Below, one piece after another: positions 44,119-54,113 of a DNA stretch of 64,000 nucleotides. A program made the position numbers and the translations under genes. Below the pieces are notes generated by a model. That model saw nothing but the letters and a program-made list of their open reading frames with translations, was not told the DNA's origin and ran no database searches. Positions within the stretch are counted from its first letter, which is position 1; each line of letters starts with the position of its first letter. Origin of the DNA: an uncultured Parolsenella sp. (lineage in GTDB: Bacteria; Actinomycetota; Coriobacteriia; Coriobacteriales; Atopobiaceae); assembly GCA_934668375.1 (NCBI GenBank), contig CAKUNF010000001.1, forward strand, positions 62,001 to 126,000, given 5' to 3'.

Positions 44119-44190
44119 GGGCGCCGCCGCGGTGGCGCCCGTGTCTCATCGATAGGTAATTCGTGTGGGGCGGCCCTCGTGGTCGCCCCA
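44119..44190 (+). other. Two consecutive hairpins between infB and rbfA
   Basis: Stem 1 is GGGCGCC (44119-44125) with GGCGCCC (44134-44140); stem 2 is TGGGGCG (44166-44172) with CGCCCCA (44184-44190). Neither has a T-run. They may tune mRNA stability or rbfA translation, since stem 2 ends 18 nt before the rbfA start. Confidence 0.5.
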
Positions 44191-44207
44191 CCTGGGCAGG
44201 GATAGAC

Positions 44208-44636
44208 ATGAAGCAGAACGCAAATTCGCGCCGCTCCGGCGAGATTGCCCGCGAGAAGCTCGCGAGCATCCTCCTCTTTGAGGTTGCCGACCCAGACCTT
44301 GACCTCGTGACGCTCACGGGCTGCGACGTCTCCGTCGACCGCTCGTTCATCCGCGCCTACGTCACGTGCGAGCCGGATCGCTATGACTCGGTCATGGAGG
44401 CGCTCAACCGTGCCAAGGGTCGAATCCGCTCCCTTCTCGGCCGCGCGCTCGGCTGGCGCGTGACGCCCGAGCTCGCCTTCTCCATCGATACCTCGACCGA
44501 CGAGGCCGAGCGCATCGCACGCGCCCTCGAGCAGCGTCCGCCAACCATCGACGTCGAGAAGGACGAGTTTGGCTACCCGGTTGCGGAGGCGTCCGAGGGG
44601 TCTGACGAGGACAACGAGTCTACAGAGGCGGAATAG
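44208..44636 (+). CDS. rbfA: Ribosome-binding factor A
   Basis: A 142-residue KH-fold protein (family about 110-140) that helps mature the 5' end of 16S rRNA and 30S subunits in the cold. Visible are the N-terminal SRRSGEIAREKLASILLFEV, the RbfA pattern VTLTGCDVSVDRSFIRAYVTC, and RIRSLLGRALGWRVTPELAFSID. The acidic C-terminal tail is an extension. ATG 44208 is preceded by AGGGA; longer in-frame openings lack a site. Six bp separate it from the next gene, in the conserved infB-rbfA order. Confidence 0.94.
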   Translation: MKQNANSRRSGEIAREKLASILLFEVADPDLDLVTLTGCDVSVDRSFIRAYVTCEPDRYDSVMEALNRAKGRIRSLLGRALGWRVTPELAFSIDTSTDEAERIARALEQRPPTIDVEKDEFGYPVAEASEGSDEDNESTEAE

Positions 44637-44641
44637 GGGCA

Positions 44642-45718
44642 ATGAACGCAGGAGACGAGAAGGTATTCGCCGAGCAGCGCGACAAGTTCGGCAGGATTTC
44701 CGCGCTCATAGACGATGCGACGGAGATCGTGGTGTGCGCCCACACCGACCCAGACGGCGACGCCCTGGGCTCGGGTCTGGCTCTTGCCCAGGTCATCTCC
44801 CAGCATTGGGAGGGCAAGCACGTCACGAACCTCCTCGCAGACGATGCGCCCGTGCCGCGCCTGTACCGGTTCCTTCCCGGTGCGGACTCGTTCGTCCATG
44901 CGTCCGACTACACGGGGACGCCCGACCTGTTCATCGTGGTGGACCTCTCCGTGGCGCCGCGCCTCAACAAGGCTCAAGCCGTGCTCGAGCGCAGCCGCCA
45001 CATCGCGATCATGGACCATCATCCGTCCACGACGCCCTTTGGCGACGTGGCGCTCATTCGCCCCGATGCCGCGGCGGCCGGTGTCATCGTCGCGGAGTTC
45101 GGGCTGTTCCTCGGTGCGCACTTCACGGCTGACATCGCCAACTGCCTTTTCTGCGCCATCGTGACGGACACGGGACGCTTCCAGTATCAGAACGCCGACT
45201 CCGAGGCGTTCGAGTGCGCGAGCATGCTCGTGGACGCCGGCGCCTCGCCCTCAATGATCTCTCTCAACGTCTACCAGAGCTTTCGACTGGCATACCTTCA
45301 CCTCGAGAGTGTTGTCATGGGACGAATCGTGACGTTCGACCACGGCAGGATTGCCTACAGCTATGCCACGAGGAACGACCTCGAGCGTACGGGCGCGCAC
45401 CCCGACGAGTGTGACGGGCTCATCGACATCGTTCGAAGCGTCGAGGGCTCCGAGGTCGCGCTGTTCCTCAAGGAGCTTCCCGACGGCAAGGTGCGCGGCA
45501 ACCTGCGCTCCAAGGGCAACCATGACATTTCCGTCGTGGCACGCTCCATGGGCGGTGGCGGCCACAAGGCTGCCGCCGGCTTTACGTCCGACGACGGCAT
45601 CGACGCCACGCTCGCGTGCGTCCTGCCGCAGCTTCAGGCCGTGCTTGCGGCCGCCGACGGGGAGGCACCTGCCCCCCGCAACCCTCAGATGAAACTCGAG
45701 CTTGGCAAAGGGGTCTAG
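44642..45718 (+). CDS. nrnA: DHH/DHHA1 phosphoesterase, NrnA-like nanoRNase/pAp phosphatase
   Basis: A 358-residue protein of the DHH family. The DHH domain contains AHTDPDGDALGSGLAL (near 38) and the signature IMDHHPSTTPFGDVA (near 121). CAIVTDTGRFQYQNAD gives another metal-binding aspartate. The C-terminal DHHA1 domain ends with GGGGHKAAAGF. NrnA-type enzymes degrade 2-5 nucleotide RNAs and may dephosphorylate 3'-phosphoadenosine 5'-phosphate. The rbfA-nrnA-truB order is common in Gram-positives and supports the assignment. ATG 44642 lies 6 bp after the rbfA stop; truB follows after 3 bp. Confidence 0.92.
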   Translation: MNAGDEKVFAEQRDKFGRISALIDDATEIVVCAHTDPDGDALGSGLALAQVISQHWEGKHVTNLLADDAPVPRLYRFLPGADSFVHASDYTGTPDLFIVVDLSVAPRLNKAQAVLERSRHIAIMDHHPSTTPFGDVALIRPDAAAAGVIVAEFGLFLGAHFTADIANCLFCAIVTDTGRFQYQNADSEAFECASMLVDAGASPSMISLNVYQSFRLAYLHLESVVMGRIVTFDHGRIAYSYATRNDLERTGAHPDECDGLIDIVRSVEGSEVALFLKELPDGKVRGNLRSKGNHDISVVARSMGGGGHKAAAGFTSDDGIDATLACVLPQLQAVLAAADGEAPAPRNPQMKLELGKGV

Positions 45719-45721
45719 CAT

Positions 45722-46654
45722 ATGCGGCGTGGGACGAGTGGCATCAACGCCCTGATTGCCGTCGACAAGCCTCTGGGCATGACGTCTCACGACGTCGTGG
45801 CTCGCGTGCGCCGTGCGCTTGGCGAGCGTCGTGTGGGTCATGCGGGAACGCTCGACCCGGACGCGTCCGGCGTGCTCGTTGTCGGCGTGGGCCAGGGCAC
45901 GCGCCTCATGGGACTTCTCACGGCCGAACGCAAAAGCTATGTGGGCCTCGTGGTCCTTGGCTTTGAGACCGAGACGGACGACGCCGAGGGCCAGGTCACG
46001 AGGGAGGCCGACGTTCCTTCGTGGGCCTGGGACGAGGCCGTTGTTCGCGATCGCCTCGCGAAGATTGAGGGCCCGAGCATGCAGGTGCCGCCTGCCTACT
46101 CGGCCATCTCGGTGAACGGCGTGCGCTCGTATGCGCGCGCGAGGGCCGGAGAGCACGTTGAGCTCGAGGCACGTCCCGTGACCATCCACTCGGCCTCCCT
46201 TGCGGCCATTCAGGACGTTGAGGGCCGGCCCGGCTGGCTGTGCGCGTTCGACGTCTCGAAGGGCTGCTATATCCGCGCCATCGCTCGCGACCTTGGTCGT
46301 GAGTTTGGCAGCGCCGCTCACCTGGCGGGGCTCAGGCGCACGGGATCGGGATCCATCTCCCTCTCCTCGTGCGTCTCGCTCGAGGACCTCGAGCGAGGGG
46401 GCGCCGACTTGCTCGCGACCGCGGCCCTCGACCCCGCGGCTTCCCTCGGCGCGCCCGTGCGCATGCTCACGGATGACGAGCTTGCGGACGCCTCCTGCGG
46501 TAAGCATCTTGCTGCGGGGGACGTGGACGTCGAGGAGGGCGGCCGGGTCTGCCTCGTTCATGGCGACAAGCTGTACGGTGTGTGGGAGCGGCGCGCCGAC
46601 GAGCTCGTGAGCTCCACGAACTTCCCTGCGGGCATCATGGGAGTCCGCCGATGA
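45722..46654 (+). CDS. truB: tRNA pseudouridine(55) synthase
   Basis: A 310-residue enzyme that makes pseudouridine 55 in the T-loop of tRNAs. The catalytic loop VGHAGTLDPDASGVLVVGVG contains the active Asp (near 44). Other family patterns are LIAVDKPLGMTSHDVVARVR, QVPPAYSAISVNGVRSYARAR and KGCYIRAIARDLG. A C-terminal PUA-like domain covers about residues 240-305. ATG 45722 is 3 bp after nrnA; its stop overlaps the ribF start (ATGA). Confidence 0.95.
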   Translation: MRRGTSGINALIAVDKPLGMTSHDVVARVRRALGERRVGHAGTLDPDASGVLVVGVGQGTRLMGLLTAERKSYVGLVVLGFETETDDAEGQVTREADVPSWAWDEAVVRDRLAKIEGPSMQVPPAYSAISVNGVRSYARARAGEHVELEARPVTIHSASLAAIQDVEGRPGWLCAFDVSKGCYIRAIARDLGREFGSAAHLAGLRRTGSGSISLSSCVSLEDLERGGADLLATAALDPAASLGAPVRMLTDDELADASCGKHLAAGDVDVEEGGRVCLVHGDKLYGVWERRADELVSSTNFPAGIMGVRR

Positions 46655-47727
46655 CGGGCGAGGCGGAACCGCTCGGCCCGAGGTGGGAACGGCCCTTGAC
46701 GCGCGAGGAGCTCCAGGGGCGCCTTGCCGCGGGCGTGGCGGTGGCCCGACCACTGCCCATCGCCAAGAGGCTTGCCCATGGCTGCGAGCTCTATACGTGC
46801 GCAGACGTGCCGGGGGGTTCGGCTCGCCGGTCAGTCTGCGTCCTTGGCGCGTTCGATGGCGTCCACGTGGGTCATCGCGAGCTCGTCCGCACCGCGGCCG
46901 CAGAGGCTCGCGAGCGTGGTCTTGCGAGCGTCGCGGTGACGTTTGCGCCCGACCCCGCTGCCGTACTGGCGGGTCCCATCGTCAACGACACGCTGCTCTC
47001 GATCGAGGACCGTGTCCGAATGCTCCTGCGCCTCGGCCTCGACGCCGTGCTCGTTGTGCCGTTCACGCGCGAGCTGGCCGCGACGAGCCATGGGGACTTT
47101 CTGCGAGAGCGGCTCGTCCCATGCGTGGGTCCCGCCTCCATCCATGTGGGTTCGGACTTCCGCATGGGTGCGGGCGGCGCGGGCACGGTGGGGGCCCTTC
47201 GCGAGGTTGCGGCCCCGCTTGGCATCGACGTCCATGGGCATGAGCTCGTGAGCGAGCAAGGCCATGCGGTGAGCGCGACGCTCATTCGTGGCCTCATCCG
47301 TGACGGCAAGGTGGAGCAGGCGTCTCGCCTGCTCGAGCGCGACCACATGGTGCGTGGCCTTGTCGAGCATGGCAGGGGAGAGGGCTCGTCATTCGGCTTT
47401 CCCACGGCCAACGTGCGAACGAGCGTGGCCGCGTGCCTTCCCGCCGAGGGAGTCTATGCCGCACTCGTCTGCGATGGCGAGCGCGCCTGGCCCGCCGCCG
47501 TCAACGTGGGTGCGCCGCGCTCGTTCGGTGGCGAGCAGGGCGAGCCGTTCCTCGAGGCGTCTCTCGTGGGGTTCTCGGGAGACTTGTATGGCAGGTCGCT
47601 CTCGGTGAGCTTCGTCGCGTGGCTTCGCGAGCCGCGCACGTTCTCCTCGCTCGAAGAGCTCGAGGCCACGGTGCTCGGCAACGTCGCATGGGTCAGGAAG
47701 TATCTGGGGGAGGGCGAGGTCCTGTGA
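46651..47727 (+). CDS. ribF: Bifunctional riboflavin kinase/FAD synthetase
   Basis: A 358-residue enzyme that phosphorylates riboflavin to FMN and adenylates FMN to FAD. The N-terminal nucleotidyltransferase domain begins VCVLGAFDGVHVGHRELV (HxGH near residues 76-79) and includes VGSDFRMGAGGAG and an ISATLIR-like VSATLIRGLIRDG. The C-terminal kinase domain starts at MVRGLVEHGRGEGSSFGFPTANV and has the usual GVYAALV. An extra segment of about 55 residues precedes the first domain. ATG overlaps truB by 4 bp and its own stop overlaps dnaG by 4 bp (GTGA), so translation is coupled on both sides. Confidence 0.95.
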   Translation: MTGEAEPLGPRWERPLTREELQGRLAAGVAVARPLPIAKRLAHGCELYTCADVPGGSARRSVCVLGAFDGVHVGHRELVRTAAAEARERGLASVAVTFAPDPAAVLAGPIVNDTLLSIEDRVRMLLRLGLDAVLVVPFTRELAATSHGDFLRERLVPCVGPASIHVGSDFRMGAGGAGTVGALREVAAPLGIDVHGHELVSEQGHAVSATLIRGLIRDGKVEQASRLLERDHMVRGLVEHGRGEGSSFGFPTANVRTSVAACLPAEGVYAALVCDGERAWPAAVNVGAPRSFGGEQGEPFLEASLVGFSGDLYGRSLSVSFVAWLREPRTFSSLEELEATVLGNVAWVRKYLGEGEVL

Positions 47728-49631
47728 TAACCGAGGAGGACAAGGAGCGCGTCCGCCAGGCTACCGACATCGTGGCGCTCGTCTCCGAGACGGTCGTGCT
47801 CAGGCAGCGAGGCGGCGACTTTTGGGGCTGCTGTCCGTTCCATCACGAGAAGAGTCCCTCGTTTCACGTGACGCCGGGCACGGGGCTGTGGCACTGCTTT
47901 GGCTGCCACTCCGGCGGCGACGTCTTTGACTACGTGATGAAGCGAGAGGGCCTCGACTTTCTCGACTCCGTGCGCTTCCTGGCCGATCGTGCCCACATCG
48001 ACATAGACGACGCCCCCGCAGGCGGACGTCGTGGTCCCAAGCGCACGCGCGTCATCGACGCGCTCGAGGCGGCGCAGTCCGCCTACTCCGTGCGTCTCAT
48101 GCGCGGCCGCGGCGAGGCCGCAGCGGCGGCGAGGAGCTACTTTGCCGGTCGCGGCTTCAACTCGGACATATGCTCGCGCTGGCACCTTGGCTTTGCGGAC
48201 CCCGGCGTCTCGCTCATGCGCGAGCTCACGGCTGCTGGCTTCTCGCGTCAGGAACTCGAGGCGGCAGACCTCGTCTCGACCCGGTCGGGACGGGCCCGCG
48301 ACCAGTTCTACAACCGCGTGATGTTTCCCATCCACGACGAGCAGGGCCGCTGCATCGGCTTTGGCGGCCGCGTGATGGGAGATGCCAAGCCCAAGTACCT
48401 CAACACGCGCGAGACGAGCGTGTTCCACAAGAGCAAGCACATGTTCGCGTTCGACTACGCCAAGGAGAGCATCGCCGCCAAGGGCTATGCCATCGTGACC
48501 GAGGGTTACATGGACGTCATCTCCATGCACGAGGCGGGCTTCACCAACACGGTGGCCGCGCTGGGCACGGCGCTGTCGCTCGACCACGTGAAGACCCTCT
48601 CGCGCTTCGCGAAGACGATCGTGTGCATGTTCGACGGCGACGCGGCGGGCCAGCATGCCGCCGAGGCCGCCGTTCGCTACCTGGAGAGCACGCCCGCGGC
48701 GCTCACGTGCGTCGTGCTCCCGGACAACCAGGACCCCGACGAGTTCCTCAAGGCACATGGTCCCGAGGCCATGGCAGAGCAGCTGCGCGGGGCACGACCG
48801 CTCATCGACTTCGTCCTCGAGAAGAAGCTCGAGGGGGCCGACCTCTCGAGCCCGGGGCTTCGGCTTCGCGCCCTCGATGACGTCGCCAAGGTGCTGGCGC
48901 CCCTCAAGGACTCCTACCTGCTCGACTCGTACCTCCAACGCGTGGTGGGACGTCTGGGCGTCGACCTCGAGGCCGCCAAGCGCAAGGTGCGCGAGACGCC
49001 CGTCGAGCAGCCGGCCGAGCAGGCAGGGAGCCCGTCTCGCTCCCGTGCGACCGAGCCTGAGGCGCCCGCCTACGACGACGGTCCCACCTATGACGACGTG
49101 CCGCCCTACGACGACTACGGCTATGACGAGCCGCCCTCCGTTCCCGAGCCTGTTCCTGTGCCCGCGGACCCCTTTGCCGAGCTCTCCGCCGAGGACCGCG
49201 CACAGCTCCGTGCCGAGCGTAACCTGCTGGCGCTGCTCGCCGCCGACCCGGACCGGTTCCGTCCCTATGCGGACAGGATCGCGACGTTTAGCTGGGCAGA
49301 CGCGCGGCATGAGGCAATTGCCTGGGCCATCCTTGCCACGCCGGAGGGAACGCCTGCCTCCGAGGCGGTCTCCGTGGCCGCCCGTGCCTGCCCAGAGGCC
49401 CCGCGCATCCTGAGCTCCAGCTCCTTCTCGTCCACAAGCTCGTGGGACGCAGACAAGAACGTCGAGTTCGTCGTGGGGGAGGCCGAGATTCGCTCGCTCG
49501 ACCGCCGAATCTCCCAGCTCACGGCAAGCCTGGGGACGATGGGCGCCGACGAGTCGAGGGAGGCGCTTCTCGAGCTTTCCCGGCTCAGGTCGAGGCGTGA
49601 CGAGGTGCGTGCCTCCCAGCCGCTCGAGTAG
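47724..49631 (+). CDS. dnaG: DNA primase
   Basis: A 635-residue primase (family about 580-640) that makes RNA primers at the replication fork. The N-terminal zinc-binding domain has CPFHHEKSPSFHV...HCFGCHSGGD (residues about 37-65). The TOPRIM-containing core has VIFPIHDEQGRCIGFGGR-type sequence near 195, IVTEGYMDVISMHEAG (near 255) and VCMFDGDAAGQHAA (near 300). An acidic Tyr/Pro/Asp-rich linker (near 450-475, YDDGPTYDDVPPYDDYG) leads to the DnaB-interacting C-terminal domain. The GTG start overlaps the ribF stop. rpoD follows 123 bp later, as in the classical macromolecular synthesis operon. Confidence 0.96.
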   Translation: MITEEDKERVRQATDIVALVSETVVLRQRGGDFWGCCPFHHEKSPSFHVTPGTGLWHCFGCHSGGDVFDYVMKREGLDFLDSVRFLADRAHIDIDDAPAGGRRGPKRTRVIDALEAAQSAYSVRLMRGRGEAAAAARSYFAGRGFNSDICSRWHLGFADPGVSLMRELTAAGFSRQELEAADLVSTRSGRARDQFYNRVMFPIHDEQGRCIGFGGRVMGDAKPKYLNTRETSVFHKSKHMFAFDYAKESIAAKGYAIVTEGYMDVISMHEAGFTNTVAALGTALSLDHVKTLSRFAKTIVCMFDGDAAGQHAAEAAVRYLESTPAALTCVVLPDNQDPDEFLKAHGPEAMAEQLRGARPLIDFVLEKKLEGADLSSPGLRLRALDDVAKVLAPLKDSYLLDSYLQRVVGRLGVDLEAAKRKVRETPVEQPAEQAGSPSRSRATEPEAPAYDDGPTYDDVPPYDDYGYDEPPSVPEPVPVPADPFAELSAEDRAQLRAERNLLALLAADPDRFRPYADRIATFSWADARHEAIAWAILATPEGTPASEAVSVAARACPEAPRILSSSSFSSTSSWDADKNVEFVVGEAEIRSLDRRISQLTASLGTMGADESREALLELSRLRSRRDEVRASQPLE

Positions 49632-49730
49632 GTGGTCGTCGCCCCGCCTTTGAAGGCGTGGAGCTGCGCATTTCTTGCATTCTTATGCGTAGAATGACGA
49701 GTTCAGGGTAATATAAGCAACATCTGTGCA

Positions 49731-49744
49731 TCGACTGCAGTCGA
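49731..49744. promoter_or_regulatory. 14-bp palindrome just before the rpoD ribosome-binding site
   Basis: TCGACTGCAGTCGA is a perfect palindrome ending where the Shine-Dalgarno GAGAGGAAG begins. It could bind a regulator or form a small structure that affects rpoD translation. Confidence 0.35.
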
Positions 49745-49754
49745 GAGGAAGTCC

Positions 49755-51080
<1,326 letters not shown>

Positions 51081-51116
51081 GCCTGCTTTAACTTCCCGTA
51101 ACGTTCGTTTGCTAAG

Positions 51117-51150
51117 ATGACCCTGTGGCCTCAAGGCTGCAGGGTCATTT
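51117..51150 (+). terminator. Intrinsic terminator after rpoD
   Basis: ATGACCCTG-TGGCC pairs with GGCT-GCAGGGTCAT across a 4-nt loop (51117-51148), followed by TT. It lies between rpoD and the lipoprotein gene. Confidence 0.7.
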
Positions 51151-51164
51151 GCTAGGGGGACTTC

Positions 51165-51704
51165 ATGAGAACTCGTCGATACATGCTGCCGATGCTGTGC
51201 GTGCTTCTTGCCGTGGCAACGCTTCTGCTCGCTGGCTGTGGCGGCTCGGACTTCTCGTCCACGGATGAGCAAGCCATCAAGGATGACATCTCGTGCCGCC
51301 TTGACGAACTCAAGGCCGGTAGCGGGGATTCCGTGCAGCTTGTGGAGGACACCCTTTCGAGCTATGTGGGTGGTCAGCTCGACGACATGGGGCTCTCCGC
51401 CCGCGACGTGGCGGCCGCGTACCTCCAGGGTTTTGACTACGAGATTGGTGACACCACGGGCTCGGGCGGCAGCGCCACGTGCAAGGTGAAGCTCACCTGC
51501 CGCTCGGTCACGGGCATCGTGGCCGACTTCCAGGCCAAGTCCAAGGGCCTCAGCGGCTCCGAGGCGGGAGCTGTTCTTTTGCAGTGCATATCCGACGCCC
51601 CGCTTGCGAGCGAGGAGGCGGACGCGTACTGTCAGAAGTCCACAGACGGAACCTGGGACTGCCTCGACGGCCTCAAGCAGGCCCTCGTCAAGCTCTGCTT
51701 CTAG
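51165..51704 (+). CDS. Small putative lipoprotein of unknown function
   Basis: A 179-residue protein with a type II signal peptide (MLPMLCVLLAVATLLLAGC; lipobox LAGC, Cys near residue 25). The mature part is mostly helical by appearance (STDEQAIKDDISCRLDELKAG...VQLVEDTLSSYVGGQLDDMGLSARDVAAAYLQGF) and has a later beta-rich section with several cysteines. It resembles secreted lipoproteins of related actinobacteria, but no characterised family is recognised. ATG follows GGGGGA. Confidence 0.8.
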   Translation: MRTRRYMLPMLCVLLAVATLLLAGCGGSDFSSTDEQAIKDDISCRLDELKAGSGDSVQLVEDTLSSYVGGQLDDMGLSARDVAAAYLQGFDYEIGDTTGSGGSATCKVKLTCRSVTGIVADFQAKSKGLSGSEAGAVLLQCISDAPLASEEADAYCQKSTDGTWDCLDGLKQALVKLCF

Positions 51705-51761
51705 GTCTGGTCGCCGCATTCAGTTGTCCTTGTCGGCGGTCTTTGCTCCTCGTGCTGACCG

Positions 51762-51809
51762 TCCCCAAATCGTGCTCCAGGGGTTAGGTTTTGGGGATGA
51801 TTGGCACGA
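51762..51809. terminator. Possible bidirectional terminator
   Basis: TCCCCAAA (51762-51769) can pair with TTTGGGGA (51790-51797); an alternative stem pairs ATCGTGC (51769-51775) with GCACGAT (51803-51809). It lies between convergent genes. Confidence 0.4.
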
Positions 51810-51845
51810 TGAGCTCGTCTGCGAGGACCCCGCGGCATTCGGGCT

Positions 51846-52430
51846 CTACATCCCCTCGAACCCCGTCTGCCTGAGGCCCTCGTAGAGCACGATGGCCGCT
51901 GAGTTCGAGAGGTTGAGGGCGCTGATGCGGTAGTCATCCGGGTCAACGAAGTTTCCGCAGACGTCTTGCCTCAGGGCCTCGTGAGACTGCGGGTGCTTGG
52001 TGCGAGCCGCCCACTCGTCCGCGTCCCTGAGAGTGGCGGCGTCGGGCAGCATTGGGATGCGCTCGCACCTTTCCGCTGCCCGTGCGAGAAGCTCCTCCGG
52101 CAGTCCCGTGGACTCCTTGCCGAACACGAGGAAGTCGCCATCCTCGTAGCGTGCCTCGACATAGGTCTTGCGAGCCTTCTTCGTGAGCAGGTGAAGGTGC
52201 GCGTCCGTCTCGCTCAGGCCGTTGCGCGCGAGAAACTCCTCCCAGCTGGCATAGGTCGTGACGTCGAGGCTGTGCCAGTAGCCAAGGCCCGCACGCCTCA
52301 GCATGTCATCGGCAAGCGAGAACCCCAGCGGTTCGATGAGATGAAGCCGGGAGCCCGTGACGACGCACGTGCGCCCGATGTTTCCCGTATTGGATGGAAT
52401 CTCTGGCTCAAAAAGCACTATGTTGAACAT
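51846..52430 (-). CDS. trmL: tRNA (cytidine(34)-2'-O)-methyltransferase
   Basis: A 194-residue SPOUT methyltransferase of the TrmL (YibK) group, slightly longer than the typical 155-165. It methylates the wobble ribose of tRNA-Leu. Visible: the start MFNIVLFEPEIPSNTGNIGRTC, LHLIEPLGF, motif 2 DFLVFGKESTGLPEELL, and the C-terminal knot element ALNLSNSAAIVLYEGLRQ. An insertion of about 25 residues (DEWAARTKHPQSHEALRQDV region) sits before the last motif. ATG start. It is monocistronic and converges on the small lipoprotein gene. Confidence 0.9.
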   Translation of the reverse strand: MFNIVLFEPEIPSNTGNIGRTCVVTGSRLHLIEPLGFSLADDMLRRAGLGYWHSLDVTTYASWEEFLARNGLSETDAHLHLLTKKARKTYVEARYEDGDFLVFGKESTGLPEELLARAAERCERIPMLPDAATLRDADEWAARTKHPQSHEALRQDVCGNFVDPDDYRISALNLSNSAAIVLYEGLRQTGFEGM

Positions 52431-52564
52431 GAATCTCCCGTAAAACTGCAGCTAGCGTTGCCTCCAAAATAGTGTCCGCAACGTTTGGTATGGTGCGAGT
52501 ATACGCCGCGCCAGTGCGAGCGAGGAAATGCCGCAACAAGTGCGGCCCGAGAAGGGAGCCAGCC

Positions 52565-53074
52565 ATGGCAAGCGGATTTCTCAAGCGTCTCTATGATCGG
52601 CTGAACGAGGACTCGTCGCGATACCGAGCCAAGGACGCCCAGGGCAACGTCATCCCCTTCGAGCTCTATCAGTCAGATGAAGAGCATGCAATCGCGATCA
52701 TCGACCCAAACGGCGGCGCTCCCAAGACGCGTCACTACCGTCGGGTTCACGGCTGGGACTACAAGCTATGGCGCTTCGAGGGCTCAGAGGAGGGCAACAT
52801 CGTGTTGCCTGGCACGCCCACATGGTCGAAGTATCACCTCTATGACGTCAGGGACGGCGGCTGGCGCGAGACGCTCGAGAGCAGGGTCAGGGAGGACGTT
52901 CTCCAGCCTCGGACCGAGCCGGAGCCCGAGGACAAGCCTCCCAAGGTCCTTCCGCAGTTCATGCCAAGGCCCTATGACGGGATGAGCCCCGATGAACCCG
53001 ATCCCACCGTCCAGCCCGTGCGCCGCAAGAAGTGGACCCCCTACGTCGCCGTGAACGTGAGCTGGAAGCTGTAG
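52565..53074 (+). CDS. Conserved-looking protein of unknown function
   Basis: A 169-residue soluble protein with no signal peptide or transmembrane segment. The N-terminal half (FLKRLYDRLNEDSSRYRAKD) is basic/amphipathic. The centre has many aromatic residues (HYRRVHGWDYKLWRFEGSEEG, THE PATTERN W-x2-YDVRDGGWRETLE), and the tail is Pro-rich and ends RRKKWTPYVAVNVSWKL. I do not recognise the family. ATG at 52565 follows AGAAGGGAG. It stands between trmL (divergent) and a PAP2 phosphatase gene (43 bp downstream, same strand), so co-expression with the latter is plausible. Confidence 0.7.
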   Translation: MASGFLKRLYDRLNEDSSRYRAKDAQGNVIPFELYQSDEEHAIAIIDPNGGAPKTRHYRRVHGWDYKLWRFEGSEEGNIVLPGTPTWSKYHLYDVRDGGWRETLESRVREDVLQPRTEPEPEDKPPKVLPQFMPRPYDGMSPDEPDPTVQPVRRKKWTPYVAVNVSWKL

Positions 53075-53117
53075 TAGCCTAGATAGCTGTTGCCCGGGCA
53101 CAAGCGAAAGGACGCCC

Positions 53118-54074
53118 ATGGACATCGACTACCTTCTCCTCCTCCAGAACTTTCGCGAGGCAACGGGCAACGTCCTCTCGCCGCTCATGCTCTCTGCGAG
53201 CGACATCTCCATCGGCTTCATCCCGCTTGCGCTCATATGCCTCGTCTACTGGGCATTTGACCGCAGGGCCGGCCGGCGCATCTTCGCCGGGCTCTCGCTG
53301 GGTCTGTTCCTCAACGGGCTGCTCAAGCTCGTCTGTTGCGTTTATCGCCCCTGGATTCGAGACGCCCGCGTTGTGCCCTATGGGAACTCCAAGGTGACGG
53401 CCACCGGCTACTCCTTCCCAAGCGGTCACTCGACGCTTGCCACGGCAACGGTGGGCGGCGTGGGCGCCTGGCTGTGGAGAAGCGCGCGACGCATCCTCGC
53501 CAGCCTGTGCTTTGCGTTCGTGGCCCTCGTGATGTTCTCTCGCAACTACCTTGGCGTGCACACCCCGCAGGACGTGGTCGTGGGTCTTCTCGCCACGGCC
53601 CTCATGATGTTCGTTGCGTCAAAGCTTGAGGACTGGACGGACGAGGACCCCAGTCGAGATCGATTGGTGCTCATCGGTGGCGTCTTGCTGTGCGCCCTGG
53701 CAACGCTGTTCTACTTCCTCAAGTCCTATCCGCTCGACTACCAGGCCGATGGCTCGCTGCTCGTTGATCCGGCCAAGATGCGTGCGGACTCCTTCGAGGG
53801 CATAGGCCTTGTGTGTGCCTATGTCATATGTCGTTACTTCGAGCGCAGGGGCTTCGCCTTTGACGAGGAGCTTGTGCTCAAGCCACGCCTTGCCTGTGGC
53901 GTGGTGGCGCTCGTGCCGCTCGCCGCCTGGCTTGCGCTTGGCTACCCCGCCCTCAAGGCGATAGACCCGCTTATGGGCAAGTTCGTGGGCTTCTTCGTGT
54001 TCGTTGCCTATGTCATGCTTGCCGTTCCCGCGGCTATGGGCGTTGTCGCGAACCGATTGCGCAAGAGCCGCTAG
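53118..54074 (+). CDS. PAP2-family membrane phosphatase
   Basis: A 318-residue polytopic membrane protein with about seven predicted helices. It carries the full three-part phosphatidic acid phosphatase type 2 signature: KLVCCVYRP (Kx6RP, near 71), FPSGHSTLATAT (PSGH, near 103) and SRNYLGVHTPQDV (SRx5Hx3D, near 143). Such enzymes dephosphorylate lipid pyrophosphates such as undecaprenyl pyrophosphate or phosphatidic acid. The extra C-terminal helices are typical of a subgroup of uncertain substrate. ATG follows GAAAGGA. Confidence 0.9.
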   Translation: MDIDYLLLLQNFREATGNVLSPLMLSASDISIGFIPLALICLVYWAFDRRAGRRIFAGLSLGLFLNGLLKLVCCVYRPWIRDARVVPYGNSKVTATGYSFPSGHSTLATATVGGVGAWLWRSARRILASLCFAFVALVMFSRNYLGVHTPQDVVVGLLATALMMFVASKLEDWTDEDPSRDRLVLIGGVLLCALATLFYFLKSYPLDYQADGSLLVDPAKMRADSFEGIGLVCAYVICRYFERRGFAFDEELVLKPRLACGVVALVPLAAWLALGYPALKAIDPLMGKFVGFFVFVAYVMLAVPAAMGVVANRLRKSR

Positions 54075-54113
54075 CGGCGACTGGGGGCGGAGGCGTCGGG
54101 CGGCGCCATCGGG

